A DNA stretch of 45,567 nt from Paracoccaceae bacterium (GCA_020630695.1 JAHDIS010000029.1:1-45567); one strand, 5' to 3'. Positions 33,436 to 43,386 are shown, numbered from the stretch's first letter. The notes: a model not told the origin generated them from the sequence alone. Translations and numbers: made by a program.

Positions 33436-35334
33436 TTACTTGTCCAGTAGGTTCAGAAGGCCCTTCTTGGCTTCTTCTTCGAGCTTGTTTTGAAGAACGT
33501 CCTGCAGGTTCTCGCCCTCTTCCACCGTTACGCCCAGCCGCTCTTCCAGGGCATCGTTGACCTTGGCGCGGGCTTTTTCTTCGAGTTGTTTCCGCTCTTC
33601 TGCAAAGTTCTGTTCAATCGCGGCACCCAGATCGACGTTGATCGCAGGGCCCGTCCACGGCCCTTTGACCCGGACAGGCACCGCCAGACCACGCCCGTCC
33701 CGCGCGTTTGGGGCAAAGACGGTCAGCAGGTAATCCAGCGACCGTTTGCCCAGATTCATACGACCTTCGCCCTTGGCCTGAAAAACAGGCATGTCCATGA
33801 ACAGATCATCGTTGCGCATTACGCCGCTCTTGATTGTGAAGGTGCCGGTGGCCTGTTCAAAAATCGTGGTGCCCCCGGCTGCCTGGCCGCTTAGAACTTG
33901 GTCCAGATCGATGCCGTTGATCCGACCGGGGCCGGCACGCAGCGCGCCATCTCCGGACAGTGAGGCCATGATTGCAGCCGTGCTTTGACCCGACCCCAGA
34001 AGTGACAGGCTGCCATCTGCGGGGCCTTCCATCCGTTCAAGGCCCATGGCATCGCGCAAGATAGGTTGCAGCGCCACACCGCCGAATGCCAGATCGGCTC
34101 GCACAGACAGACCAGATCGATTGTTCGCCACAAAACTACCGGTCATCACACCATCATAGCCTGACAGTTCGCGCAGTTCGAAAACGGCGCGCGAATTGTC
34201 GACGCTCATCAACGCTCGTGTCTTGCCAAAGCTGAGATCACCAACTGTCAATGCATCGGAAATCAGGGCTATTTCTCCGTCAAAGGCCGCCAGCCCGGAG
34301 GCATCGATGGGTGCGTCTGACCAGCCGTCGCTGGCCGGTGCGTCCTGTGACGTTCCGGTCAGGCCGGACAGATCCAGTGCTTTGGCGCGGATTTGCGCGT
34401 TCACATGCGGCTTGGTGGCAAGTTTGATGTCAGCCGCTGCCTCAATGGCGTTGCCGTCTAGTTGTAAATTGGCGTCGCGAATGGCGAGCAACCCATCGCG
34501 CGTCAGAGTCACGGCCAACGTTCCCGACAGCGATCGTCCCAAGCCCTCAGGCAGGTCAACGCCAATCTGGCCCATGACAGCAGCCGTTTGCGCAGTCTGA
34601 GGAAGGTCGAGTGTGAGCGTCCCCTTGGCTTCGGGTGCCGGGCCAGCCAAACCATCAAATCCGATCGTGCCGCCACCTGCCTTCAGCGTGGCATCCACCG
34701 GACCCGCGCCGCCAAACAGCGCGGCAAGAGGCCTTTGAATGTTTGCTGTTACTGCAATTGAACCGTTGCCCGGGTCCAGATTGGCCGAGATGAGCATCGG
34801 CCCATTCATGTCAGGCCAGCGCAAGGTCAGATCGGTATCATCCACACGCGTTGTGCCATCCGGGCTTTGAAAGACGAATGTCCCGTTTGTGATGCTTAAC
34901 CTGTCCAGCGTGAAGCTTGGGATACCAGAGGATTGTTCTGCGCTGCCCTGATCTGCCGAGAAATCCCAATTGGCCTTCCCAGAACCATCAGAGATCAAGC
35001 GCAGTGTCGGAGAGGCGGCGGTCAGGCTCTTGATCTCGATCCGGCCTCGAATGGCCGCCATTGCGTCCAGACCAATCCCTGCGCTTTGCGCGGTAAACAT
35101 CGGTTCAGGGCCTGCCCAATCCGGATTGCCGATTTGCAATCCACCGGCCTGCAGACCCAAAACAGGCCAGATTGAAAGGGTTGCGTCACTGAGAACAACC
35201 GGACGGTCGAGTTGCCGCGACAGTTGATCAGACGCGATTTTGCCCAGCCGGTCTGCGGGCAAAAAGGCGATACCCATCACGGCAATGACCAACAAGACGG
35301 CCAGAAAACCCAAGGCCTTCCAAATCAGTTTCAT
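33436..35334 (-). CDS. AsmA-family inner-membrane protein
   Basis: 632 aa. One N-terminal membrane segment (LIWKALGFLAVLLVIAVMGIAFL), then the AsmA start RLGKIASDQLSRQLDRPVVLSDATLSIWPVLGLQAGGLQIGNPDW. The C-terminal part DLDQVLSGQAAGGTTIFEQATGTFTIKSGVMRNDDLFMD and the closing charged coil are also family-typical. AsmA/TamB-type proteins span the periplasm and move phospholipid toward the outer membrane or limit membrane-protein assembly. The last 70 residues form an unusually acidic/basic coiled coil (EERKQLEEKARAKVND). Downstream of phnM on the same strand, 119 bases apart. Confidence 0.9.
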   Translation of the reverse strand: MKLIWKALGFLAVLLVIAVMGIAFLPADRLGKIASDQLSRQLDRPVVLSDATLSIWPVLGLQAGGLQIGNPDWAGPEPMFTAQSAGIGLDAMAAIRGRIEIKSLTAASPTLRLISDGSGKANWDFSADQGSAEQSSGIPSFTLDRLSITNGTFVFQSPDGTTRVDDTDLTLRWPDMNGPMLISANLDPGNGSIAVTANIQRPLAALFGGAGPVDATLKAGGGTIGFDGLAGPAPEAKGTLTLDLPQTAQTAAVMGQIGVDLPEGLGRSLSGTLAVTLTRDGLLAIRDANLQLDGNAIEAAADIKLATKPHVNAQIRAKALDLSGLTGTSQDAPASDGWSDAPIDASGLAAFDGEIALISDALTVGDLSFGKTRALMSVDNSRAVFELRELSGYDGVMTGSFVANNRSGLSVRADLAFGGVALQPILRDAMGLERMEGPADGSLSLLGSGQSTAAIMASLSGDGALRAGPGRINGIDLDQVLSGQAAGGTTIFEQATGTFTIKSGVMRNDDLFMDMPVFQAKGEGRMNLGKRSLDYLLTVFAPNARDGRGLAVPVRVKGPWTGPAINVDLGAAIEQNFAEERKQLEEKARAKVNDALEERLGVTVEEGENLQDVLQNKLEEEAKKGLLNLLDK

Positions 35335-35453
35335 GTTCTATCCTGTCTGCTTCTTATTGTGGCCATGGGTTTCATGCACGGCCTCGGCGTGCAACCAACA
35401 GATCGTGGAATGGCCGTTTTTCCGCCGATGCAGCGTACGGCCGTTCTGCGGGT

Positions 35454-36596
35454 TCAGCCGATCTTGTTTCCGCGGCTCCAGACGCCTTGCAGCAACGGGG
35501 TGCGGTCATATTGCCGAACCCGCAGGACATCGCCGCGCAAACCTGCCCTAAGCGTGCCGCGATCGAGCAGGCGTGCGGCCTTGGCCGGGTTGCGGGTCAC
35601 GGTTGCCACAGCTCTTGGCAAATCATCCCAAAGCGCCGCAAGATGAAAGGCCGACAGCAATAGAGCGGAAGGCACGTAGTCGGAAGACACGATATCCAGA
35701 AGGTCCGAGCGGGCCAGATCTTCTGCCGCAACATTGCCGGAGTGGGACCCGCCGCGGATCAGATTGGGTGCGCCCATCATGATCGCGATGCCGTTTTCAC
35801 GGCAGGCCTTGGCGGCTTCCGCCGTTGTTGGGAATTCGGCAAATCCAACGCCGTTTCTGGCGGAGATCGAAACATGCTCAACGGTTGTGTCATCGTGGCT
35901 GGCCAGCACAGCCCCCAATCGGCGGGCTTCTTGCACCGCGCCGTTCTCATGTGCGACCGCGTAACGTTTCTGCAGCTCCAGAAGGTTTTCGACGTGTTCG
36001 GCGAACTGTTCGTCCGTCATGCCGCGTTTTTTGGTGACGTAGGTGCGCATTGTGTCCAGATCCCGGAACTGGCGTTGTCCTGGGGTGTGGTCCATCAGGC
36101 TGACGATACCAACGCGGTCATCGGGTCCAAATGCAGCCAGTTCCTGCAGCAGGGTTTCCGAGCAGATTTCGGCCCGTAAATGCAAATAGTGACTGATCTT
36201 GAACACCCCGGCGGCCCTTGCTGCCAACAGTTCGTCGGCGAGCTTGCGGGCATAGTCCCGGTAACGGCCGGCGTTGCCATGTATCGAACCGGCGCGCATG
36301 GCGTCGAACACGGTCGTGATCCCGGTCGAGGCGAGTTCTGCATCATGGGCGATCAGTGCTGGCAGATGTGGCCAATCCACCTGAGGGCGGGGTTCTATGT
36401 GCCGTTCCAAGTTGTCGGTGTGCAGTTCGATCAGCCCGGGCATAACCAAATCGCCCTTGCAGTCTATGGCCTGTGCCGGGACGTGGTCGCCTTCGGTGAT
36501 TTCGGCAATCACACCCTTTTCGATCGCGATCGTGCCGAGTACAACCTGATCGGCCAGTACGAGCCGAGCGTTCGAGAGACAAAGATCACCAGACAT
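35454..36596 (-). CDS. phnM: PhnM, ribose 1-methylphosphonate 5-triphosphate diphosphatase
   Basis: 380 aa from the ATG at 36596 (GAGGAAG upstream); the frame extends to 36668 without a good site. Amidohydrolase fold with the PhnM motif PGLIELHTDNLERH, VFDAMRAGSIHG, SLMDHTPGQRQ, ASHDDTTVEH and the end SSDYVPSALL. It removes pyrophosphate from the triphosphate intermediate of the C-P lyase pathway for phosphonate use. The C-P lyase core genes (phnGHIJ) are not in the window. Divergent from the DUF1045 gene, sharing a 50-base promoter gap. Confidence 0.93.
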   Translation of the reverse strand: MSGDLCLSNARLVLADQVVLGTIAIEKGVIAEITEGDHVPAQAIDCKGDLVMPGLIELHTDNLERHIEPRPQVDWPHLPALIAHDAELASTGITTVFDAMRAGSIHGNAGRYRDYARKLADELLAARAAGVFKISHYLHLRAEICSETLLQELAAFGPDDRVGIVSLMDHTPGQRQFRDLDTMRTYVTKKRGMTDEQFAEHVENLLELQKRYAVAHENGAVQEARRLGAVLASHDDTTVEHVSISARNGVGFAEFPTTAEAAKACRENGIAIMMGAPNLIRGGSHSGNVAAEDLARSDLLDIVSSDYVPSALLLSAFHLAALWDDLPRAVATVTRNPAKAARLLDRGTLRAGLRGDVLRVRQYDRTPLLQGVWSRGNKIG

Positions 36597-36646
36597 GTCG
36601 CTTCCTCGACCTTTGCCAAATTGAATGCGATGAGAGAAAGAAACAC

Positions 36647-37318
36647 ATGTCATACTCTCGATTTGCACTCTACTACGTTTTTCCTGACGGTGCGCTGGCA
36701 GAATTTGGATCAGCTTGGTTGGGCTGGGATATTGCGCAAGGCAGGCAGGCCAATCAGTTTGATTTGGCCGGTTTGCCGGATGCTACGACAGCGCCGCGCA
36801 AGTATGGGTTCCATGGAACATTGAAGCCGCCGTTTCGGTTGGCAAATGGCTGCACGGCACAAGACCTGCAGGCTGCCGTCGCGGAATTGGCCGGGCGATG
36901 CCCTATGGCAGAATGCGAGGGCCTTCAGCTTTCTGTTTTGGGGCGGTTTCTGGCGCTCACCCCTTTGGGTGACACAGCTGCGGTGCAGCGGGTTGCAGAG
37001 ACCTGCGTTCGGGACCTTGATCATTTCCGGGCGCCTGCAACCGAACACGAGATTGCACGGCGTATGAAGGCCGGGCTTTCAGAACGTCAGCGGTCGCATC
37101 TGCTGCAATGGGGGTATCCCTACGTGATGGAAGACTTCCGGTTTCACATCACGCTAACGGCGCGCCTGCCCAAGAAAGAGATCGCCACATGGGTTGAAGC
37201 GGTGGAACACCATCTGCCGAAACTGCCTGCGCCCTTCACGCTGAGCGAGATCGCTCTTTGCGGGGAACGTGAGGACGGCCGATTTGAAGTGATCCAACGT
37301 TACGCATTGGGTGGATAG
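36647..37318 (+). CDS. DUF1045 phosphonate-associated 2H phosphoesterase-like protein
   Basis: 223 aa. Two His-x-Thr motifs place it in the 2H phosphoesterase superfamily: FHGTLKPPF (KYGFHGT) and FHITLTARL. Members act on cyclic phosphodiesters; this subfamily is regularly beside phn genes and may hydrolyse a cyclic ribose-phosphate made by PhnP-type chemistry. Start MSYSRFALYYVF is typical. Its neighbour is phnM, read the other way. Reaction inferred from family and context. Confidence 0.88.
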   Translation: MSYSRFALYYVFPDGALAEFGSAWLGWDIAQGRQANQFDLAGLPDATTAPRKYGFHGTLKPPFRLANGCTAQDLQAAVAELAGRCPMAECEGLQLSVLGRFLALTPLGDTAAVQRVAETCVRDLDHFRAPATEHEIARRMKAGLSERQRSHLLQWGYPYVMEDFRFHITLTARLPKKEIATWVEAVEHHLPKLPAPFTLSEIALCGEREDGRFEVIQRYALGG

Positions 37319-37411
37319 ATCAAGGCGTGGTTGGTGACCGCCAATCAGAGATTGTTCGCCGCTTTGGCCCGCCCCCTTTCCCCGTCGCGCGCCATGGCCT
37401 ATACGCGCGGA

Positions 37412-38776
37412 ATGCAGAACCCTCCGAACCTTCGCCCTGATATCGCCCAACCCCGTCTTGCATCTGATCGACGTGAGGGCCAGCCCAGCATCGGTATGGT
37501 CAGCCTTGGTTGCCCCAAGGCTCTTGTCGATAGTGAACGTATTCTCACGCGGTTGCGGGCCGAAGGGTATGGGATCAGTCCTGATTACAGTGGCGCGGAT
37601 GCGGTCATCGTGAACACCTGCGGCTTTCTGGACAGCGCCAAGGCTGAAAGCCTTGAGGCGATTGGCGAAGCCCTGTCTGAAAACGGACGTGTGATCGTGA
37701 CCGGCTGTTTGGGCGCAGAGCCTGAGTACATCACCGGCGCACACCCCAAGGTTCTGGCGGTGACGGGCCCTCATCAATACGAACAGGTTCTGGATGCTGT
37801 TCACGCAGCCGTTCCGCCCAGCCCCGATCCTTTTGTGGATTTGCTGCCGGCGCGCGGCATCAGCCTGACCCCGCGGCACTACAGCTACCTGAAGATTTCC
37901 GAAGGCTGCAATCATAGCTGCAAGTTCTGCATCATCCCCGACATGCGCGGCAAACTGGCTTCGCGACCGCACAAGGCGGTGATGCGCGAGGCTGAAAAAC
38001 TGGTCGATGCAGGCGTGCGCGAACTGTTGGTTATTTCGCAAGACACCAGTGCATACGGAACCGACTGGAAAGACCGCGAAATCAAATTTCCCTTTCTCGA
38101 TCTTGCGAGGGATCTTGGAACCTTGGGCGCGTGGGTTCGTCTACACTACGTCTACCCATATCCGCATGTCGCGCAGGTCATCGATGCGATGGCCGATGCG
38201 GGCAATGGATTGCTGCCTTATCTCGATATTCCGTTTCAGCATGCGCACCCGGATGTTCTGCGCCGTATGGCCCGGCCAGCAGCCGCAGAGAAGACCCTGG
38301 ACCGTATTGCAGAGTGGCGTTCGATTTGCCCGGATATCACCCTGCGCAGCACCTTCATTGTTGGGTACCCCGGAGAGACCGAAGCCGAGTTCCAAACCCT
38401 TCTGGATTGGATGGATGAAGCACAATTGGATCGCGTTGGATGCTTTCAGTACGAAAATGTAGAAGGTGCGCGTTCGAACGCTCTGCCTGATCACGTTCCG
38501 GACGACGTAAAGCAGGATCGGTGGGATCGCTTTATGCAAAAGGCGCAAGCCATTTCCGAGGCCAAACTGGAAGCCAAAGTCGGCCGAGTGTTGCCGGTGA
38601 TTGTCGACGATGTGGACGAGGACGGCATCGCCACCTGCCGCACAATGGCCGACGCGCCCGAGATCGACGGTAATCTGTTTATCGACGAAGGAACCGAGGG
38701 TTTGAACCCCGGTGATATTGTTCAGGTCGAAGTTGATGAGGCCGGAGAATATGACCTTTGGGGGCAACGGATCTGA
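37412..38776 (+). CDS. rimO: RimO, ribosomal protein S12 methylthiotransferase
   Basis: 454 aa. The UPF0004 N-terminal domain contains [12 protein letters not shown] and [10 protein letters not shown], with GCLGAEP; these cysteines hold the second cluster. The radical-SAM CxxxCxxC is CNHSCKFC at about 191-198, followed by [13 protein letters not shown] domain ends the protein ([23 protein letters not shown]). It methylthiolates Asp88 of ribosomal protein S12. The start is uncertain: ATG 37412 ([12 protein letters not shown]) is preferred, the frame extends to 37331. It is convergent with the next gene, only 4 bases separating the stops. Confidence 0.95.
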   Translation: MQNPPNLRPDIAQPRLASDRREGQPSIGMVSLGCPKALVDSERILTRLRAEGYGISPDYSGADAVIVNTCGFLDSAKAESLEAIGEALSENGRVIVTGCLGAEPEYITGAHPKVLAVTGPHQYEQVLDAVHAAVPPSPDPFVDLLPARGISLTPRHYSYLKISEGCNHSCKFCIIPDMRGKLASRPHKAVMREAEKLVDAGVRELLVISQDTSAYGTDWKDREIKFPFLDLARDLGTLGAWVRLHYVYPYPHVAQVIDAMADAGNGLLPYLDIPFQHAHPDVLRRMARPAAAEKTLDRIAEWRSICPDITLRSTFIVGYPGETEAEFQTLLDWMDEAQLDRVGCFQYENVEGARSNALPDHVPDDVKQDRWDRFMQKAQAISEAKLEAKVGRVLPVIVDDVDEDGIATCRTMADAPEIDGNLFIDEGTEGLNPGDIVQVEVDEAGEYDLWGQRI

Positions 38777-38780
38777 CGGG

Positions 38781-39824
38781 TCAGGACGCCGGGTAGACCT
38801 CCCATTTTGCCTTCATACCTCTGTATTGCCGTTTCATCAGTTTATCTGCCCGGGTCTTGGTGAAGGTCATGGCAATGTCCATTTGCGCTTTGGCTTCGCA
38901 GTCCAGGCTGAGTTCTAGCCAGTCTTCGATGTTGAATGGAATCGAGAGTGACAGTCCATCGCCCTTTTCGATTTTTCGGGTTGTAGGTTCTGCCAAGGCA
39001 TCGTTGTTCAGAAACTCGGCTTCCAGAGGCACCGGGTTTTTCGGCGGCTCAACTTTTACGTAGGAAGCATCACCCGCTGGTGTGTCTGGCGGTCGCTGCG
39101 TTCTGGGCGGATCGGCATCAATAGCTCGGGCAGTATAGGCGTAGATGGATTGCATCGGGCCCTGATACTCTGTCAGTTCAAGGTAGACAGGCACCACAAC
39201 TTGGAAACTGTGATCGCGCGCCTCACCATCAAGCGAGTCTGTGATCTTGAATTGCGTGGAACCAGACAGCCCGACGCCACGAACCTTGAGTTTGAAAGAC
39301 GTCTTGCCACTTGTTTCTTGAGAGGCGTCCACTTCGACAGTCAGAGATTTCTCGACCATCGGTTCGACCACATAGTCAAAGATTGGAACAGGTACGGCGA
39401 CAGGGTTTCCCATGTCGCGGCCCGTTGGGGTGAACGCGCCGAACCATGCCGTCCAAATTGAGATCAGCTTGCCAAGACGTGGGTCTTCTTGGGTGTCTGC
39501 GCCACCGTCCCGCATAGCCAACGGCCGTGTGTCCAATCCATCTGCGAGGTCGAAGACCTCAGGCAGGTTTTCGAGAAATTCAAACGCCTCTTGAGCGTCA
39601 TTTTGCAATTGGCGCATTCCGGGCAGTTCCGTTGCGCCGGCGGGTACAAAGCGGGACAGATCGATGGGGACCTGTCGCATAATGTCACGCATGGCGTAGA
39701 GCATGGGCAGCCCCTGCGACTTGATCCTGCTGCGCAGCTCAGCCGGGTTGGTTGAAAAAGGATGTTGCGCCAAAGGCAACGCGACTGGATCGGGCTCTGG
39801 GCCCGTTTGAAAATCGTCTTGCAT
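38781..39824 (-). CDS. unrecognised 347-aa protein
   Basis: The start is ATG 39824 with GAGGAC upstream. 347 aa, no signal peptide or membrane helix. Helical first third (LPMLYAMRDIMRQVPIDLSRFVPAG, QNDAQEAFEFLENLPEVFDL), then beta-rich (VPVPIFDYVVEPMVEKSLTVEVDAS, FKLKVRGVGLSGSTQFKITDSL, FQVVVPVYLELTEY) and a conserved-looking end IPFNIEDWLELSLDCEAKAQMDIAMTF. No family comes to mind. It is an island between rimO and a sulfotransferase-like gene, with no operon partner. The beta-rich, cytosolic style is like the giant operon proteins, but no sequence link is visible. Confidence 0.55.
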   Translation of the reverse strand: MQDDFQTGPEPDPVALPLAQHPFSTNPAELRSRIKSQGLPMLYAMRDIMRQVPIDLSRFVPAGATELPGMRQLQNDAQEAFEFLENLPEVFDLADGLDTRPLAMRDGGADTQEDPRLGKLISIWTAWFGAFTPTGRDMGNPVAVPVPIFDYVVEPMVEKSLTVEVDASQETSGKTSFKLKVRGVGLSGSTQFKITDSLDGEARDHSFQVVVPVYLELTEYQGPMQSIYAYTARAIDADPPRTQRPPDTPAGDASYVKVEPPKNPVPLEAEFLNNDALAEPTTRKIEKGDGLSLSIPFNIEDWLELSLDCEAKAQMDIAMTFTKTRADKLMKRQYRGMKAKWEVYPAS

Positions 39825-39923
39825 AAAATGTCCTCTTCTCAATGCCCCAAGGGTGCCATCACCTTAGGGTTGCATCAAGAGAAATGAGGATCGTTATGGT
39901 GCCGGGGACCACCCCGCGCTTCT

Positions 39924-40994
39924 TTAGAACCCAAAGCGGCGTGCAAGGCGTTTTAGTGGGCTCATTGCGGTATGTGCTTTGGCAACGCTGGCATCGAACA
40001 GACGCTGTTTGCGATCAGCGTCTACAGCACAGAAATCTTCGACATTGACCCAGCCGGAAAACGCCTTCTGCGCCTCTTCGGGTGTCATTGCGATTTGCTC
40101 TGTGTACGGGAAGCGGACACCCAAGGTTGCGTTCAACCACTGAAGGTCTGTTGCCCGCGCTTCGACTACGGCATGCCTGTCCTTGAATAGGCTCGGCCGG
40201 GTGAAGCCGGGAATGTCTGAATCAGTTGCGACCAATGCCTTGCGAAACGCTTTTCGATCGTCGCCAAGCGCGGCCGGCAATGGGTGCGTTCCACGAAACA
40301 CGTCCTGAAGAACCGCCATGCCTTCGGGTGAAATCGAAGTGTTGGCCTCGGCTTCGCCTCGATCCAAATCAACGACATCAATTTTAGGCAAGGTCGTTGC
40401 AAAAAAATCCTGAACCACGTCCCCGCCGATCAACGCATTTTTGGCGAAGAGACGCGCGGTCAATGGCCCCGGGCCAGCGGTTTCAAAGGGCTCCAGCGTG
40501 TCACGATAAAAACTCTGTGAAGGCGCGCGAAATTCCGCTCTTTTTTTCACCTCTTGCTGCATCCACGACAAAAAATACGACGCAGGATCGCGCAAGTAGG
40601 CGATAACTTCGGTTGTTTCGGCGATCTCAGCGCATCTGGCACGCAGCTGAGCCATTGCGTCCGGACCGAACGGTCGAAACTGATTCTCACAACTCAGGAC
40701 AATCGTTTCAGGCTTTTGTTCTGAGATTTCGCCCTTCAGAGCAGTCCAGAGGTGTGCAGCATTTTCATAGGCTTTGGCGCTTGTAGGCGCGAGCGAAGCC
40801 ATTTGCACGGGGTCATCAGGCAAGACGCCGTGAACGTGCGGAAAAATCAATTGATGATTGTCGTGTCTGCCCGGATCCGGGAACAGGACACCGGCTTGTG
40901 ACAGGGCTTCGCTGGACGCGCGCAGGCAGCGTTGGATCGAGGTCGAGCCGGTTTTGCCATGCCCGATATGCAGGATCAGCCGCTTTGCCTTCAT
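39924..40994 (-). CDS. sulfotransferase-like P-loop protein
   Basis: 356 aa. The N-terminal phosphate-binding loop LHIGHGKTGSTSIQ (about 8-21) is the 5'-PSB motif of PAPS-dependent sulfotransferases, and EVIAYLRDPASYFLSWMQQEVK supplies the 3'-phosphate-binding Arg/Ser pattern. Bacterial members sulfate polysaccharides, lipids or small molecules; many with this layout are polysaccharide-associated. No signal peptide. Target unknown. Followed upstream by a small regulator-like gene on the same strand; no glycan genes are next to it. Confidence 0.82.
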   Translation of the reverse strand: MKAKRLILHIGHGKTGSTSIQRCLRASSEALSQAGVLFPDPGRHDNHQLIFPHVHGVLPDDPVQMASLAPTSAKAYENAAHLWTALKGEISEQKPETIVLSCENQFRPFGPDAMAQLRARCAEIAETTEVIAYLRDPASYFLSWMQQEVKKRAEFRAPSQSFYRDTLEPFETAGPGPLTARLFAKNALIGGDVVQDFFATTLPKIDVVDLDRGEAEANTSISPEGMAVLQDVFRGTHPLPAALGDDRKAFRKALVATDSDIPGFTRPSLFKDRHAVVEARATDLQWLNATLGVRFPYTEQIAMTPEEAQKAFSGWVNVEDFCAVDADRKQRLFDASVAKAHTAMSPLKRLARRFGF

Positions 40995-41027
40995 TTCAGG
41001 CTACGCATCCTTTGGTGAAGTGATCCG

Positions 41028-41486
41028 TCAGGTTTGTTCGTCTTCCAGATGAAGCTTCATATCGATCAGAACTTGTTGAATTGCCAGCGTTTCTTTCAGC
41101 AAACGCTTTGCTTCATTGGCCGTGATGATGCCGTCTTCGATCGATTGATGGTATTCCGCCATCAGCATTCCAAAGCGCTGCGACAGGGCGATGACATCGG
41201 AGTTCACGCCGCCTTCGGACTTCGAATTCCTGCGCCGTTCATCAAAGCTGAGGGAAATGCCCTTCAACTCGGCCAATGCCGCGGTCACATGTGGATAGGA
41301 AGAGGCTTCTTCCAAAGCAGCGACCGCATCGATCGGCATAAAGCGATCTGCGTGTTCCGGATAGTCGGAGTAATATCGACCGAGGGTCGCCTTTGATTTT
41401 CCAGTCAGTTCGCATGCGGGTTCGATACCCACATCCTTGACCAGCGCCTCGGTGTGTTTCTTTAGATAGCGGCCTACACTAGACAT
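41028..41486 (-). CDS. small putative DNA-binding protein
   Basis: 152 aa from ATG 41486, eight bases after AGAGGG. The first 60 residues could hold a helix-turn-helix: GIEPACELTGKSKATLGRYYSD, reminiscent of phage or plasmid control proteins. The C-terminal half is helical (IALSQRFGMLMAEYHQSIEDGI, KRLLKETLAIQQVLIDMKLHLEDE). No named family is certain. It is alone, upstream of the sulfotransferase-like gene and divergent from tdk across 317 bases. Confidence 0.6.
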   Translation of the reverse strand: MSSVGRYLKKHTEALVKDVGIEPACELTGKSKATLGRYYSDYPEHADRFMPIDAVAALEEASSYPHVTAALAELKGISLSFDERRRNSKSEGGVNSDVIALSQRFGMLMAEYHQSIEDGIITANEAKRLLKETLAIQQVLIDMKLHLEDEQT

Positions 41487-41803
41487 CTCATACCCTCTGT
41501 CCCGCATATTGCGGGGAGTTCCCCAAGTCTTTTCCCATTATCTATATTGAACGAGCCTGTCATTAACAATCCAAGTCCCATTCTAGGGACACTGTGTTGC
41601 CGTAGGGCGTCGCCTTTTTGTGTTTGCTTGGTGTGCGTCGGATGATTTGCTAACCCCAGTTTGTCCGACGTGGTGTTTGAGGCGCGTCCCTATTCGCACG
41701 ATCTTGGCGCGGTTTGGTCTCGACCCCCGGGGATTTCCCCAAGGCCAGCCGCGCCTCTTTCCTCTCTTGCCAAACGTGCCTCCCTTGGGGCAATCAGCGA
41801 TCT
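41487..41803. other. 317-base intergenic region between the small regulator and tdk
   Basis: No reading frame here looks coding. It must carry the two divergent promoters. A T-rich tract after a short GC hairpin (41605-41621, GGGCGTCGCCTTTTT) is the only structured part and could end a short transcript; no RNA family is recognised. Confidence 0.5.
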
Positions 41804-42385
41804 ATGGCAAAACTGCATTTCCATTACTCAACCATGAACGCCGGCAAGTCGACCTTGCTGCTGCAAGCGGCCCACAACTACAACGAAGGCGGCATGCAGA
41901 CCTATCTGCTGACGGCTGCTTTTGATGATCGAGCGGGCAAAGGGCGCATAGGCTCCCGCATTGGTCTGGGCCGAGAGGCCGACACCTTTGTGCCGGGCGA
42001 GGATCTCTTTGCCAAAGTCGAAAAGCGGCTGGCCGAAGGGGAAATAGCCTGCGTTTTCGTGGATGAGGCCCAATTCCTGAGCCATGATCAGGTGTGGCAA
42101 CTGGCTCGGGTCGTTGATGATCTGGGTGTCCCGGTTATGGCCTACGGGCTGCGTGTGGACTTTCGCGGTGAATTGTTCCCGGGCTCTGCCGCCCTGTTGG
42201 CGCTGTCAGACGAGATGCGCGAAGTGCGCACGATATGTCACTGCGGCCGCAAGGCCACGATGGTCGTGCGCCGCGATGGGCAAGGCAATGTCGTCACCGA
42301 TGGAGCGCAGGTTCAGATCGGGGGCAACGAAACCTACGAAAGCCTATGCCGCCGTCACTGGCGTGAGGCCGTCGGGGATCGTTAG
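41804..42385 (+). CDS. tdk: thymidine kinase
   Basis: 193 aa from ATG 41804 (MAKLHFHYSTMNAGKST). P-loop TMNAGKST at about 9-17, Walker B-like VFVDEAQFL with the catalytic Glu, YGLRVDFRGELFPGSAALLALSDE, and the zinc-binding lasso CHCGRKATMV with LCRRHW. Phosphorylates thymidine in nucleotide salvage. Type-II (bacterial, tetrameric) size. Its stop overlaps that of the convergent hydrolase by 3 bases. Confidence 0.95.
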   Translation: MAKLHFHYSTMNAGKSTLLLQAAHNYNEGGMQTYLLTAAFDDRAGKGRIGSRIGLGREADTFVPGEDLFAKVEKRLAEGEIACVFVDEAQFLSHDQVWQLARVVDDLGVPVMAYGLRVDFRGELFPGSAALLALSDEMREVRTICHCGRKATMVVRRDGQGNVVTDGAQVQIGGNETYESLCRRHWREAVGDR

Positions 42386-43386
42386 CGCGTGATCAGCGCG
42401 CTGTGGATGGCTTTCAAGCACTCAGCATGTACCGTTTCACGGGCGACGCCGGGAAGATCAGTGAATAATGGGTCACGACGCAAAAGCGATCGGTCGGCCG
42501 GCATGTCCAAAAATGTGTAGTGCCCGACATCCTTGCCCATATTGATGGCCTTGAATCGCGAATTGTATCGAGCGAGCCATTGAACGCATTGATTGAACGG
42601 CGCTTCGGCATCGGCCTCGACACCGATTAAAGTCACAGGCCGTCTGATCATCTGAACAGACGCTTCGGTGAAGCCCCGCACCGTAGGCGCCGGGGCTATC
42701 GCGACTATGGATTTCACCAGAGGATTGCTGAAGTCATCGCCGTGCCGCTCCCAGGATTGTCGAAAGACGTGTGAGTTTTTGAGCAAGGTCGGAATTTCGC
42801 TGGCGGCGTTTGGAAACTCTCTCGGGCCATCTTGTTCGATGTTGTTCTTACGTCGCCATTGATCGAAAGCCTGCAGAGACGTGCGGGCACCTGCCAAGGC
42901 AAGAACGGTGTATCCGCCAAGCGAAAACCCAACGGCCGAAACCTTGTTTTTGTCGATGGCGGCATCTGGTAGTCCAACGTCCGGCGTGCGGGACAACAGC
43001 AAGTTCAAGTCCTGCGCCCTTTCCCACCAGCACAGAAAGCCTTCTGCGCAGTAAGGTTCCAAACCGGTGTTGCCGTGATGATTTGCAGCAAGAACCACGA
43101 ACCCTTTTTTGACCAATCCGCGGGCGATCCAGCCGAGGCTTTGTGCGGTGCCTCCAGTTCCGTGCGACAAGAGAACAATTGGGGACGCGCGTGTTCTGAC
43201 CGGTCGGGCGTTTGCAACAACGGCGCCTGTTTCAAAAAATGGATAGGCGGGTGAACTGGCCGTCTTCACGTCTTCGGTTGGATACCACGTCGCCCAATGA
43301 ATTGGCCGAGGCCCGGTGTCTTGCCAGTTGCGTCGCGCGGAATCCTCAATAACACCAGACCGAAAGCCGCAGTTATACACATTCAT
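42382..43386 (-). CDS. alpha/beta hydrolase (dienelactone hydrolase/PAF-acetylhydrolase-like)
   Basis: 334 aa. The start is taken as ATG 43386 (AAAGGTGA upstream); a GTG at 43413 is possible. LLSHGTGGTAQSLGWIARGL is the oxyanion region, AVGFSLGGYTVLALAG carries the nucleophile Ser, and DVGHYTFLDM the His. The insert rich in Trp/Arg (FDQWRRKNNIEQDG) between strands 6 and 7 is a lid. No clear signal peptide. Substrate unknown; often ester or carboxylate related. Independent transcription. Confidence 0.85.
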   Translation of the reverse strand: MNVYNCGFRSGVIEDSARRNWQDTGPRPIHWATWYPTEDVKTASSPAYPFFETGAVVANARPVRTRASPIVLLSHGTGGTAQSLGWIARGLVKKGFVVLAANHHGNTGLEPYCAEGFLCWWERAQDLNLLLSRTPDVGLPDAAIDKNKVSAVGFSLGGYTVLALAGARTSLQAFDQWRRKNNIEQDGPREFPNAASEIPTLLKNSHVFRQSWERHGDDFSNPLVKSIVAIAPAPTVRGFTEASVQMIRRPVTLIGVEADAEAPFNQCVQWLARYNSRFKAINMGKDVGHYTFLDMPADRSLLRRDPLFTDLPGVARETVHAECLKAIHSALITR

